Assembly: GCF_023920225.1 (NCBI RefSeq)
Contig: NZ_CP092588.1
Coordinates: 1,132,207-1,196,206, forward strand
DNA: 64,000 nucleotides
Origin: Vibrio gazogenes
Lineage (GTDB): Bacteria; Pseudomonadota; Gammaproteobacteria; Enterobacterales; Vibrionaceae
Reading direction: 5' to 3'
In this document: one piece after another, positions 35,449 through 44,300 of the stretch
Layout of the letters: each line of letters starts with the position of its first letter
Numbering within the stretch: the first letter of the stretch is position 1
The notes under the pieces: model-generated
Database searches by the model: none
The model's input: only the letters and a program-made list of their open reading frames with translations
What the model was told of the DNA's origin: nothing
Translations under genes and position numbers: made by a program

Positions 35449-36324
35449 TCAATCGATCCGCGCCAAACAAACCCGTTCAACCAGCGCTTTTAACTGCAAC
35501 ACTCGCCCTTCGAGATAAGCCAGCTCTTCTACGGTGATTTCATAATGCTCCGAATAACGGGCTTCGATATAGGCGCGTTGCAAGCGACGAAAACTGCGAC
35601 GGTGGAATTTATTGTCGAGGGGGAAAATCATCTTAAACTCTGGCTCGATTTGCGCGCACAATTTACTCAGCTTTTCGATATTGTGGGATTTGGGTAAGTA
35701 GTTGGTGCATGTGAGTAATACACAGGCCAAAAAGCGTTCTGTCGATTGATGAAGTTCAAAAGCAGCGATGGATAACTCTTCTTGATTTAAGTAGTGATGA
35801 TAACCAGTGATAAAGGCATTTGCGCTTTTAAACCACTGCGCATAATGCTTGCGAGCAATTGCCCGTTTCTCAGCCTCGGTTAAATCCCCCGGCTCGATCA
35901 GCGGCTTCGGTGTCGCGGCAAACAGTTCAATCCCTTCTTCACGGATATCCTTAAAAAAATAGTGTCCCTGTTGCAATCGTTCATTCACTTCCTGCAAATC
36001 ATGAACAATCAAACCAAGCGGTGCGGATTTTACTTTGCGATCAATTTGCTCTTCCGCCCGCTGCCAGACCACATAATCTTCCACCAAAGCAGATTTATTC
36101 ACGATCACCAGAATATCGTAATCGCTGATGTAACCATTAACCGGATCTCTGACCCAGTTCCCTTTGGCGTAACTACCGAACAGAATAATTTTCAGGATGC
36201 GAAACTCGCTTTTACTCCCCGTTTTACCTTCAAGATAGTCGTCCAGCGTATCGCGCAGAATGGTCGAGATCGTCGCAAGCTCTTGCTGTTTATATTCGGG
36301 CAGGTGATCGAGGGAGGTTTTCAT
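35449..36324 (-). CDS. Nucleotidyltransferase-HEPN fusion protein
   Basis: 291 residues. N-terminal MNT-type nucleotidyltransferase: GSYAKGNW at residues 50-57 and SDYDILVIV at 67-75 give the GS...DxD active site. The C-terminal half (about 150-291) is an all-helical HEPN domain beginning AEKRAIARKHYAQWFKSANAF and containing ELHQSTERFLACVLL. HEPN and MNT usually occur as a two-gene toxin-antitoxin pair; here they are one polypeptide, a layout known for a subset of the family. Probably a small-molecule or RNA-targeting defence or regulatory protein. It is enclosed by module A and C repeats. Confidence 0.8.
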   Translation of the reverse strand: MKTSLDHLPEYKQQELATISTILRDTLDDYLEGKTGSKSEFRILKIILFGSYAKGNWVRDPVNGYISDYDILVIVNKSALVEDYVVWQRAEEQIDRKVKSAPLGLIVHDLQEVNERLQQGHYFFKDIREEGIELFAATPKPLIEPGDLTEAEKRAIARKHYAQWFKSANAFITGYHHYLNQEELSIAAFELHQSTERFLACVLLTCTNYLPKSHNIEKLSKLCAQIEPEFKMIFPLDNKFHRRSFRRLQRAYIEARYSEHYEITVEELAYLEGRVLQLKALVERVCLARID

Positions 36325-36353
36325 AAAACGTGCTTCGCTTTGGTGGATAACAT

Positions 36354-36497
36354 GGCTATAGCATAAAAGAAGCGTTCAGCAAAAAACACTGTTTATCATA
36401 GTATTAGCATTGCTGACGGATAAAATGCGACGCGGTTCGTTTTTATTTCTTTCCCCGATGATTGTCTCAGGCTTCGGCTTCGAGGTGTGACGCAAAT
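36354..36497. repeat. Direct repeat C, copy 1
   Basis: About 140 nt (GGCTATAGCATAAAAGAAG ... GGTGTGACGCAAATT), repeated at 37562-37705 with more than 90% identity by eye. Copies flank the two-gene unit 36546-37530. Contains the GAGGCTTCGGCTTCG/CGAGGTGTGACGC-like end that resembles the border of module A. Confidence 0.9.
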
Positions 36498-36545
36498 TAT
36501 AATATTGAAGGAAATCTAAAAACCGCCGAATGGCGGTTGTTTTGT

Positions 36546-36929
36546 CTATGTATGCCTGTAGTGCCGAGTCTGGTATGGCAACATGGCTCTGAGCATCAGC
36601 TTGAGATCACTTTTCAATCCCCACTTTCTCGCATATTTGTCAACTTTGCGGTCATGTGGCATGACCGTTGTTTTTCCTATGCGAAATTGACGTGACAAAA
36701 GATTCACAACATCAAGCAATTTCTTTTGCTCTTCTGGAGTAACGCAGTTATATCTCATTAATCTGTCGAGCAAATAATTAGCAGCCCTTGCAGATCTGGC
36801 GTCTAATTGGCTGACATCAGGTACAAAGTTTTCATGCCAAACAGCAAGCGCAACTGACTTAACATCTTCAGATGATGCCTCTTGAAAGTCTCGACTGACC
36901 AACCTATCAAATGCATGCTGCGCTTTCAT
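36546..36929 (-). CDS. Hypothetical protein, second gene of an NTase pair
   Basis: 127 residues, helical and basic toward the C-terminus (GLKSDLKLMLRAMLPYQTRHYRHT). No family recognised. It starts 13 nt downstream of the nucleotidyltransferase-like gene, so the two form an operon that looks like a toxin-antitoxin or similar two-component cassette. Confidence 0.65.
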   Translation of the reverse strand: MKAQHAFDRLVSRDFQEASSEDVKSVALAVWHENFVPDVSQLDARSARAANYLLDRLMRYNCVTPEEQKKLLDVVNLLSRQFRIGKTTVMPHDRKVDKYARKWGLKSDLKLMLRAMLPYQTRHYRHT

Positions 36930-36942
36930 GATAAAACCGGAA

Positions 36943-37530
36943 TTAGATACTCTTTAATACTTGTGTAGCATAAGCGATATTGTAACGCAATCGGTCTGGC
37001 GTAGGGCTGTAATATAAAGCCTCACTCGCCCGCTTTGTAAAGGCTTCAATAGAAAAACGTTCAGCAACGTATAGTGACACAATATCATTCACATCATATG
37101 AAGTGCATCTGCCTAATTTTGATATAGCGATATCGACCGCGCTAACTAAGTAGATATGAATAACCGCTTCACCAGATTGAATAAGAATAGAGTCATCCCG
37201 CCAATCTGGGTGAAGATCTGGGATAGCAGGGTTAAATGTGTCATCAAAGGTGAGCGTTCTATGTGTTCCGTCTTCGTCATCATAATCTGCGTCATCTAAT
37301 TCAACAATTAACTCACTGATATCAAGTCTTCGACTCGCCTCAAGCTCAACATCAAGATCATTACTACCTCTCGCATTCGTATAAATATGCACAGCACAAC
37401 CACCAAATATAAATGCCCTGATAGTACCACTTGGAAGCGCACCATATTTATCTTCCGCAATATTTGAAATTTCACTTAAAATGTTGAAAACCGCCTTTGC
37501 GAGAGGCGTATTTTTATGTAGTGGCTTCAC
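36943..37530 (-). CDS. Nucleotidyltransferase-fold protein (DUF6036/AbiEii-like)
   Basis: 195 residues. A minimal NTase core: IFGGCAVHIYTNARGSNDLDVEL at about 41-63 gives the GG and DxD-type motif (DLD at 58-60), and SAVDIAISKLGR near 130 is the following conserved helix. Such proteins are often the antitoxin or the nucleotide-transferring toxin of two-gene systems (AbiEii, DUF6036). First gene of the pair with 36546-36929; both lie between the two C repeats. Confidence 0.7.
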   Translation of the reverse strand: MKPLHKNTPLAKAVFNILSEISNIAEDKYGALPSGTIRAFIFGGCAVHIYTNARGSNDLDVELEASRRLDISELIVELDDADYDDEDGTHRTLTFDDTFNPAIPDLHPDWRDDSILIQSGEAVIHIYLVSAVDIAISKLGRCTSYDVNDIVSLYVAERFSIEAFTKRASEALYYSPTPDRLRYNIAYATQVLKSI

Positions 37531-37561
37531 GCTGACACTCCTAATTGTAAGCAGATAAAAT

Positions 37562-37705
37562 CGCTACAACATAAAAGAAGCGTTCAGAAAAAAACACTGT
37601 TTATCATAGCATTAGCATTGTTGACGGATAAAATGCGACGCGGTTCGTTTTTATTTCTTTCCCCGATGATTGTCTCAGGCTTCGGCTTCGAAGTGTGACG
37701 CATAA
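37562..37705. repeat. Direct repeat C, copy 2
   Basis: Near-identical to 36354-36497 in the same orientation. The pair bracket the NTase-like operon, so the segment 36498-37705 has the form of an insertion or duplication unit. Confidence 0.9.
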
Positions 37706-37776
37706 TGCCTTTCTCTGGAATCTGAGACAGCGACGTCTTGTGCGCCCCAGTGCTTGATTTGAATGACGTGAAACAT
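37698..37776 (-). repeat. Internally deleted module A copy
   Basis: GACGCATAAT..., GACGTCTTGTGCGCC and CTTGATTTGAATGACGTGAAACATC follow the C2 repeat. They match the two ends of module A (minus orientation), with the three-hairpin centre missing. Confidence 0.55.
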
Positions 37777-37820
37777 CACTCAATTGACCCGATAGACTCA
37801 GTGGAAAATAAAAGACCGAA

Positions 37821-38072
37821 TCAATCCTTAAAGCATGGTAAGCCTTGCGAGGCTCTCCATTGTTTGACAATCTCAACAATGCGCTCGGGGGTTGCATCTG
37901 CCGGATCATCTGGATAGTAAATTAAGTCTGAACCATCAGGGTGTTCTGTCAGCTTTTCAAATAAAAGAACTGCATCAATATGTTCTTGCTCTGTTGGGTA
38001 GTCATCAATACTGATCCTTCTCACAAGAGATAAAAACTCATCTTGTGTATAAGAAGTAATATTCTTTTCCAT
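37821..38072 (-). CDS. Colicin/pyocin-type immunity protein (Im2/Im7/Im9 family), orphan
   Basis: 83 residues, full length for the family. Shows YTQDEFLSLVRRI, the helix-3 block HPDGSDLIYYP at residues 44-54 (the two Tyr and following Pro are the DNase/RNase-contact signature of Im9/Im7) and the end VKQWRASQGLPCFKD. These small four-helix proteins bind and block E-type colicin or S-pyocin nucleases. No cognate nuclease gene is in the window: upstream is only repeat DNA. Likely a protective orphan gene. Confidence 0.92.
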   Translation of the reverse strand: MEKNITSYTQDEFLSLVRRISIDDYPTEQEHIDAVLLFEKLTEHPDGSDLIYYPDDPADATPERIVEIVKQWRASQGLPCFKD

Positions 38073-38200
38073 CTTACTGATTACCTTTTTTATGTATATC
38101 TATATGATTTTTCGGGGTTGTGACTCGAATATTATCAACATCATACACCTTGCCACCATGTTGGATTTCTTCTACATGATGAAGCTCAAATTTGACTCTT

Positions 38201-38415
38201 CCACCCAACCAAGAAAACCATTCAAGGAAGAATGGTTAAGCTTTTCCGGGCAGGACGCCCGTAAAAGCTGGTTCTGGACAACGCGTGACCAAGCCAGACA
38301 AAAAGATTTTCTGGTTCGTCTTTCATCTCTGAAAGATGAACTGGCGCACAGAACACCGATTCCTCTGAAACCGAAAAGCGAGATTGTGCGTCAAATTTCA
38401 GAGCCAAAGGCTAGG
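38201..38415 (+). repeat. Hairpin repeat module A
   Basis: Hairpin 1 ACCATTC/GAATGGT, hairpin 2 GCTTTTCCGGGC/GCCCGTAAAAGC, hairpin 3 TTCGTCTTTC/GAAAGATGAA (38315-38340), then CGAGATTGTGCGTC. First of a run of alternating A and B modules. Confidence 0.92.
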
Positions 38416-38635
38416 CAAATAAAACTTGTGATGTAGGTGTTTGGGACGCAATCAAATTAATTGATTTCATTAGCATTTTCGGACGCGCCCCAGTTCCTTT
38501 TGATAGATGTCAAAAGGAACCAAAAGCATCTTTTTTGGTTCAGTGCGTGTTATCAGGGTCGGATTGATTCGCATCCTGCTCAAGCAATCCTGAAAAATCG
38601 TCCATGATTTTTCACCCTGAGTTCAGTGACCAATC
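38416..38635 (+). repeat. Hairpin repeat module B
   Basis: Stem GTTCCTTTTG/CAAAAGGAAC at 38493-38520, then GAAAAATCGTCCATGATTTTTC hairpin and the CACCCTGAGTTCAGTGACC end. Nearly identical to 39351-39580. Confidence 0.92.
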
Positions 38636-38648
38636 TAGCTTTTGCTAT

Positions 38649-38884
38649 GTTTCACCCAACTCAAATCAACCACCCAACCAAGAAAACCATTCATGGAAGA
38701 ATGGTTAGGCTTTTCCGGGCAGGACGCCCGTAAAAGCTGTTTCTGGACAATGCGTGACCAAGCCAAACAAAAAAGATCTTCTGGTTACTCTTGCATCTCG
38801 GCAAGAGTAACTGGCGCACAAGACACCAATGCCTCTGAAATCGAAAAACAAGATTGTGCGTCAAAATTTGGAGCCGGAGGCTGA
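38649..38884 (+). repeat. Hairpin repeat module A
   Basis: Full copy from TTTCACCCAACTCAAATCAA to GGAGCCGGAGGCTG. Hairpin 3 here is GTTACTCTTGC/GCAAGAGTAAC (38784-38811), unlike the TTCGTCTTTC version next door, with pairing kept. Confidence 0.92.
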
Positions 38885-39101
38885 GGAGATGAACATTGTG
38901 GCGCTGTTGTTTGGTGCGCAATGAGTTTATTGATTTCTGCGGCATCTGATGCACGCGCCCCAGGTACTTTTGGCGTTCCAAAAGTACCCAAAAGAACGTT
39001 TTAGTTCGTGAATGCTGACCGGGTCGCTTTTATTCGCTCCTGCTCACGAAAAGCTTAAAATTCATCCCTGAATTTTACCCTGAGAACATCGATCAATTTG
39101 G
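38885..39101 (+). repeat. Hairpin repeat module B
   Basis: Stem GGTACTTTTGG/CCAAAAGTACC at 38963-38988, replacing GTTCCTTTTG/CAAAAGGAAC of the neighbouring copies. Downstream part (CGCTTTTATTCGCTCCTGCTC) matches the copy at 34946-35165. Confidence 0.9.
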
Positions 39102-39117
39102 CTTCACTTTAAAGAGA

Positions 39118-39350
39118 TTTCACCCAACTCAAATCAACCACCCAACCAAGAAAACCATTCATGGAAGAATGGTTAGGCTTTTCCGGGCAGGACGCCCGTA
39201 AAAGCTGGTTCTGGACAACGCGTGACCAAGCCAGACAAAAAGATTTTCTGGTTCGTCTTTCATCTCTGAAAGATGAACTGGCGCACAGAACACCGATTCC
39301 TCTGAAACCGAAAAGCGAGATTGTGCGTCAAAATTTGGAGCCGGAGGCTA
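39118..39350 (+). repeat. Hairpin repeat module A
   Basis: Nearly the same as the 38201-38415 copy in hairpins 2 and 3 and as the 38649-38884 copy in its left flank, so it appears mosaic. A 70-codon ORF runs through it. Confidence 0.92.
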
Positions 39351-39580
39351 GACTAATAAGACTTGTGATGTAGGTGTTTGGGACGCAATCACATTCATTG
39401 ATTTCATTAGCATTTTCGGATGCGCCCCAGTTCCTTTTGATAGATGTCAAAAGGAACCAAAAGCATCTTTTTTGGTTCAGTGCGCGTTATCAGGGTCGGA
39501 TTGATTCGCATCCTGCTCAAGCAATCCTGAAAAATCGTCCATGATTTTTCACCCTGAGTTCAGTGACCAAATTGACTGTT
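39351..39580 (+). repeat. Hairpin repeat module B
   Basis: Stem GTTCCTTTTGA/TCAAAAGGAAC at 39430-39457. Almost identical to 38416-38635. Confidence 0.92.
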
Positions 39581-39587
39581 TGAAAAT

Positions 39588-39992
39588 GTTTCACCGCACG
39601 CAAATCAATCACCAAACAAAGAAAACCATTCACGGATGAATGGTTAGGCTTTTCCGGGCAGGACGCCCGTAAAAGCTGGTTCTGGACAACGTGTGACGCT
39701 GTCAAACAAAAAAAGATCTTCTGGTTACTCTTGCATCTCGGCAAGAGTAACTGGCGCACAGAGTACCCATGTTTCTGAAACCGAAAAACGAGATTGTGCG
39801 TCAAATTTCAGAGCCAAAGGCTAGGAGGGGGAATATTAAAAGCAGATTCTGGACAACATGCGACGCCGTCAAACAAAAAAGATTTTCTGGTTCGTCTTTC
39901 ATCTCTGAAAGATGAACTGGCGCACAGAACACCGATGCCTCTGAAATCGAAAAACAAGATTGTGCGTCAAAACTCGGTGCCGGAAGGTAGCA
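39588..39992 (+). repeat. Two module A copies, the second 5'-truncated
   Basis: A full copy at 39588-39822 (hairpin 3 GTTACTCTT/AAGAGTAAC type) is followed without a B module by a partial copy from about 39835 to 39992 that lacks hairpins 1 and 2 and carries the TTCGTCTTTC type of hairpin 3. This marks the right end of the repeat array. Confidence 0.88.
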
Positions 39993-40102
39993 GGGAAGAT
40001 TGAAAATTGAGGTCCAGTGATGACACGATGACTCATGATATGGCGACAACCCGAACTGCCATCATATGGGTGTCGCCACTACTGATTATCATGCACCAAA
40101 GC

Positions 40103-41272
40103 TTATAATGTACCAAAGCCTATAGAGCCATTGCAGTGAAGCCACTCTGAGAATGAGCCACCACCACAAGTACCATTGCCCCATGCGCCGGTGTTATCGT
40201 ATTGATCTTCAGCTTGGCGAACGGCACCATTGACGACAATGTAATCAACTTGAACATCACGATTGCCGCCATCATTGGTAAAGCCAACACGAATCTCACC
40301 CGTCGCATTCGTCTTTACAGTATAGTCAGCCATATAATTTTTCGCGGTCCAGTTTTTGACGGTGGTCCCGCCGACTTGCAGGTTAACGCTTTCATCGCCA
40401 ACAACACCACTTAACCGAACAACGATCGTGTTACTTCCAGTGCCATCATCAGCACCAGTATCCACTAACTGCAACATTTTGGTTGCATAGCGCTTACCCA
40501 TTTCACGTGCGCCCGCAGAATCAAAATGATATTGATCGTGAATATTCAAACCCGCTGCACTGACAACATGCGCGTTGGAAATCAGTGACGGTAATTGCGC
40601 GATTAAACGGTTATGGCTAGAGCAACATGCCGGATAAGGCAGTTCACCCGCGATGAAAGGAACATTACCAATCCCCAAATCGTTACGGATATCTGTCACT
40701 AATTGCTTAACACGCCCAGGCCAAGCCGGATCACCCGTATTACTTTCACCTTGATGAAAAATAATACCTTTGATGACGCCCCTCTGCTGCGCTTTACGTG
40801 CCAGATCCATTAGCCATTGATAACCACCATAAAGGTTGTTCGGTGTCGAACCAAAAGTAGGTTTACATGCGTTAAAATCACGACAATTTTTCAGAAAATA
40901 TTCGATTTTTTGACCGCCATGTGCAGCACCGACTAAACCAATCGTGACCTTGCTGTCAGAATTGTTCGCCATGATTTTGCCAAAATTATCGCCAGGCCCT
41001 AAAGCACCGGAACAACGGACGAGAGGTGGTGATGCGACACGCCATTGACCGTAATATCCGATGCCCCCACATGACTCGTCTTGTAATACCATGACTCTGG
41101 GATTCGTGATACGATCTTGAGGTTCAACAGGTGATGCACCTTCCATGTTCGATTGCCCGACCATCAAGTAAATATGAAAGTTGGGATCAGGCGCAGCCAT
41201 AGCCGACATCGACATCAAAGCAGTCAGTGCAATTAAGCTATATATATTCTTTATATATTTCATAATCATCAT
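40103..41272 (-). CDS. Secreted acetylxylan esterase (CE6/SASA) with CBM60
   Basis: 389 residues. Signal peptide to about residue 27. SGNH-type esterase domain: GQSNMEG with the catalytic Ser at about 41, the KGIIFHQGESN block near 167 and HDQYHFDSAG, giving the Asp-His pair. This fits the SASA/CE6 class of acetyl esterases. Residues about 290-389 form a CBM60-type module (NRDVQVDYIVVNG, then a CGG...SEWLHCNG ending), which binds xylan or galactan. Removes acetyl groups from plant-type hemicellulose outside the cell. Sits beside an arabinofuranosidase gene on the same strand. Confidence 0.85.
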   Translation of the reverse strand: MMIMKYIKNIYSLIALTALMSMSAMAAPDPNFHIYLMVGQSNMEGASPVEPQDRITNPRVMVLQDESCGGIGYYGQWRVASPPLVRCSGALGPGDNFGKIMANNSDSKVTIGLVGAAHGGQKIEYFLKNCRDFNACKPTFGSTPNNLYGGYQWLMDLARKAQQRGVIKGIIFHQGESNTGDPAWPGRVKQLVTDIRNDLGIGNVPFIAGELPYPACCSSHNRLIAQLPSLISNAHVVSAAGLNIHDQYHFDSAGAREMGKRYATKMLQLVDTGADDGTGSNTIVVRLSGVVGDESVNLQVGGTTVKNWTAKNYMADYTVKTNATGEIRVGFTNDGGNRDVQVDYIVVNGAVRQAEDQYDNTGAWGNGTCGGGSFSEWLHCNGSIGFGTL

Positions 41273-41384
41273 CTTAATTTTGTGTTGTAAGATTGAATGT
41301 GGCAGTTAAAACATCCACCACCACATCATTATTTGATTCATATCGCCACCATGATCTGGTGGCGATAGCTTACTTACTGCATGA

Positions 41385-44300
41385 CTACTTTGCGCTAATT
41401 AGACCAAGTCTATAAGGAAAACGATTGTAGTCTGATACGCCTGAATTTGGATTTTGCCCTTGATACAAATACTGCATATTACAGGCATTAATCTTAAGGG
41501 TTTGATCATATCCTGAACGGATCATCTCACCGTGACTAATATCATCCGTCCATTTGCCGCCAGGGAAAGACACATTTGCCGCCCCTGCAAAAGGATTTGA
41601 TTTGGTATCAGCTAACGGTGTCCAAGGGCCATCTAAACTTGTCGATGTCCAAGAGCGGAAATAACGAGGAGAATATGCTTCTACTAATAATAAATATTTA
41701 TTAGTTCCTTCCACTTTGTAAACGTTAGAGGCTTCAAACAATCTCGCCGAGGTATCTTGCATCACAACTTCATAACCGGAAAAGTTCGGGAAGTTACCAA
41801 TCGAGACTTTTGAACGATACAACTTACCGTCGTCGCCAGAGAAGAATAGATGACAATAGTTATCGTCACAGATCACCCAATAATCGATACCATTACTCAA
41901 TCCATTCCGTAACAATGGTTTAGGCGTTGTCCAACCCGCTGGATTACTAATATCAGTATTAGTCGAATATTTAGCACCCCATTGGTAAATCATGTACCAT
42001 TTTTTTTCTGGTTCAAAAAAGAATACTTGAGGTGCAACGGTATTGCCTGCCCGAGTGGTGTTCATATCGACTTGATTTGCAGAACCAGCTTGATTCCAGT
42101 CACTAAAGTTTAAGTAAACCCCACCCCAAGTGTTTCTAGCCGTATCAAATACCGTCGCAAATACGTGATATTTATTGTTGTAACGAACAATGGTTGGATC
42201 TTTAATTGACGCCCAATTCCGTCTTTGAGGAGAAATGAGCGGACCGGTTGATGTCCAGCTGAATTTCGATTTCAAATCACACGTTTGATTGCCACTGCCA
42301 GCTTCACCCCCAATTGAAAAATCATCCGCATAAAAACTCACGGTTTCATTGTCAGATTCAATAATAAAATGCTCAAAAGGTGTGCCGCTTTGGGTATAAA
42401 AGCCTTGTAATAACGTCCAGTGATTCGCCGATGCAACAGCAGTCGCAACCTGTTCATACTCATTGTACGTTGAGTTATCACCGTCATCTTGACGTTTTGC
42501 AGTTAACGTAATTGGTACATCAGCTGAGCCGGCGGCTAATTTAACCCATACCGCGACGTCATATTGATTACCATTGACTAAGGAGCCGACATTAAAGGTA
42601 ATGCCGTGCCAGTTTGCAGTGCGCCCAGTAATGAATACACTTGATGAACCACTGTGACTTTGTGTGTAGCTTAAACTAAGAGAGCCGGCCGTTTTAGACC
42701 AATTCATTAAGCCGCCTTCCGCGCCACCGTTATCAGCAAAGTTATCACTCGGTACTTGATAACCACCATCATTGCCACCATTGCCACTGTTATCATCCGC
42801 GACTAGACGAATATTACCGTTTGCAGCATTGAGTGTGACTTTATCTAATTTAGCGCCATCTTCGCGTCGTAAAATCCTTAGCGTGTGATCGCCGGCAGCA
42901 ACGTTATTGAAAGTCTGAAGCGTAATTTTACCCCAGCCATTTGTAGCGGTGTTGTTTTGAGTGATCCAACTCCCCGAATCTAACCGATAATAAAATGAAT
43001 CATCGTAACCGGCAGCCAATGACGCCAGCATTTCAAAACCGACATTCGTGGTTTGAGAAAGATTGAATTTTATTGCCACCTGTCCGCTGGCAGAATTAGA
43101 AGGACTACTTAATACTTGATGACTACCGTTGTTTGGCCATTCAATATATTGCCCATTGGAAGCGCCACCATCTGATTTTACAGTCAGTGGACTAAAGCTA
43201 CTTTGTCCTGATAAAGACTCTAATTCGACCGCTAATGAGCTACTTCCAGCATTTCCACCATTGCCGATAAACTGATACCAGTTTAAGTTATGCCATCCAT
43301 TCGCGCGCAAATAGACATCATGCACACCGCTTATCGTGGTGTTTAATGCCGTTGATTGGGTTTGCCACGTTTGCCAGCCACCAGTGTTATCAATATCAAT
43401 TGTGGCAACTGGAGAATTATTGAGGCTATCCAAAATAACGTCTAAACTTGAGCCACTCTCTGTTGCTGCTCGTAGTTTTAACTCTTGAGCACCGTTGCCA
43501 AAGTTGACACCAGATACTTTTATCCAATCCCCCGTACCCATCATGATATTCAAGGTACCATCAGAGGCGTTCTCAGTTTCTATGCCATTTTCTTCATCAA
43601 ACATCTCCGCCTGATTGATATTAAATGCATTGACAGTTTTAAGTTGTGGTGCGCCAGCGCGTCCGGCGTTCACTTGTTTTATGGTACCGTCAGCGTTGTA
43701 CTCTAAAAGGTCAACATTGATTGAACGCTGAAAAGTACTCGCGCCACGTGCGTTAGCCACAGCCCGATTATGATAAAAAATGTAACTTTTACCTTTATAG
43801 TCAATAATTGAAGCATGATTGTTATTTGAGTTATTTTCCCATGGATTGGGCAAAACCGTACCTCGGTAGGTAAATCCTGTAGTCGGATTATTACTGGTCA
43901 TATAATTAATTTTCATGCCCGAACTGGTATCGGAAGAATATGATAAGTAATAAGTGCCGTTATGCTTATGCATATAAAGCGCTTCAAAGAAGTTGGGGAC
44001 ATTGAGGGATATGGCACTGCCACTGGTGCTAATCATGTCATCATTTAATTTGATCACACGGGCATTCCCCTCACCACCGCCACCAAAATACAAATAGGCT
44101 TGACCATCATCATCAATAAACACGCTGGGATCAAAGATCCACTGCACACTGCCATTTGGTGTACTGCCATCTACCAAAGGATGACCGAGTGGATCGACAT
44201 AAGGACCTTCCGGACTATCAGCAACGGCCACACCAATTGAACCGCCACCATCAGGAAAATATAAATAGTATTTTCCATTACGCTCGATAAAATCAGGGGC

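Noticed and set aside
38092..39373. Short plus-strand ORFs through module A (for example 38092-38436, 39161-39373)
   Set aside because: They recur in every copy only because the DNA is repeated. The changes between copies keep hairpins, not the protein, and ORFs are open on both strands.
38201..39992. ERIC or REP/BIME family
   Set aside because: Module A and B do not match the ERIC consensus I know and are longer and more complex than REP units.
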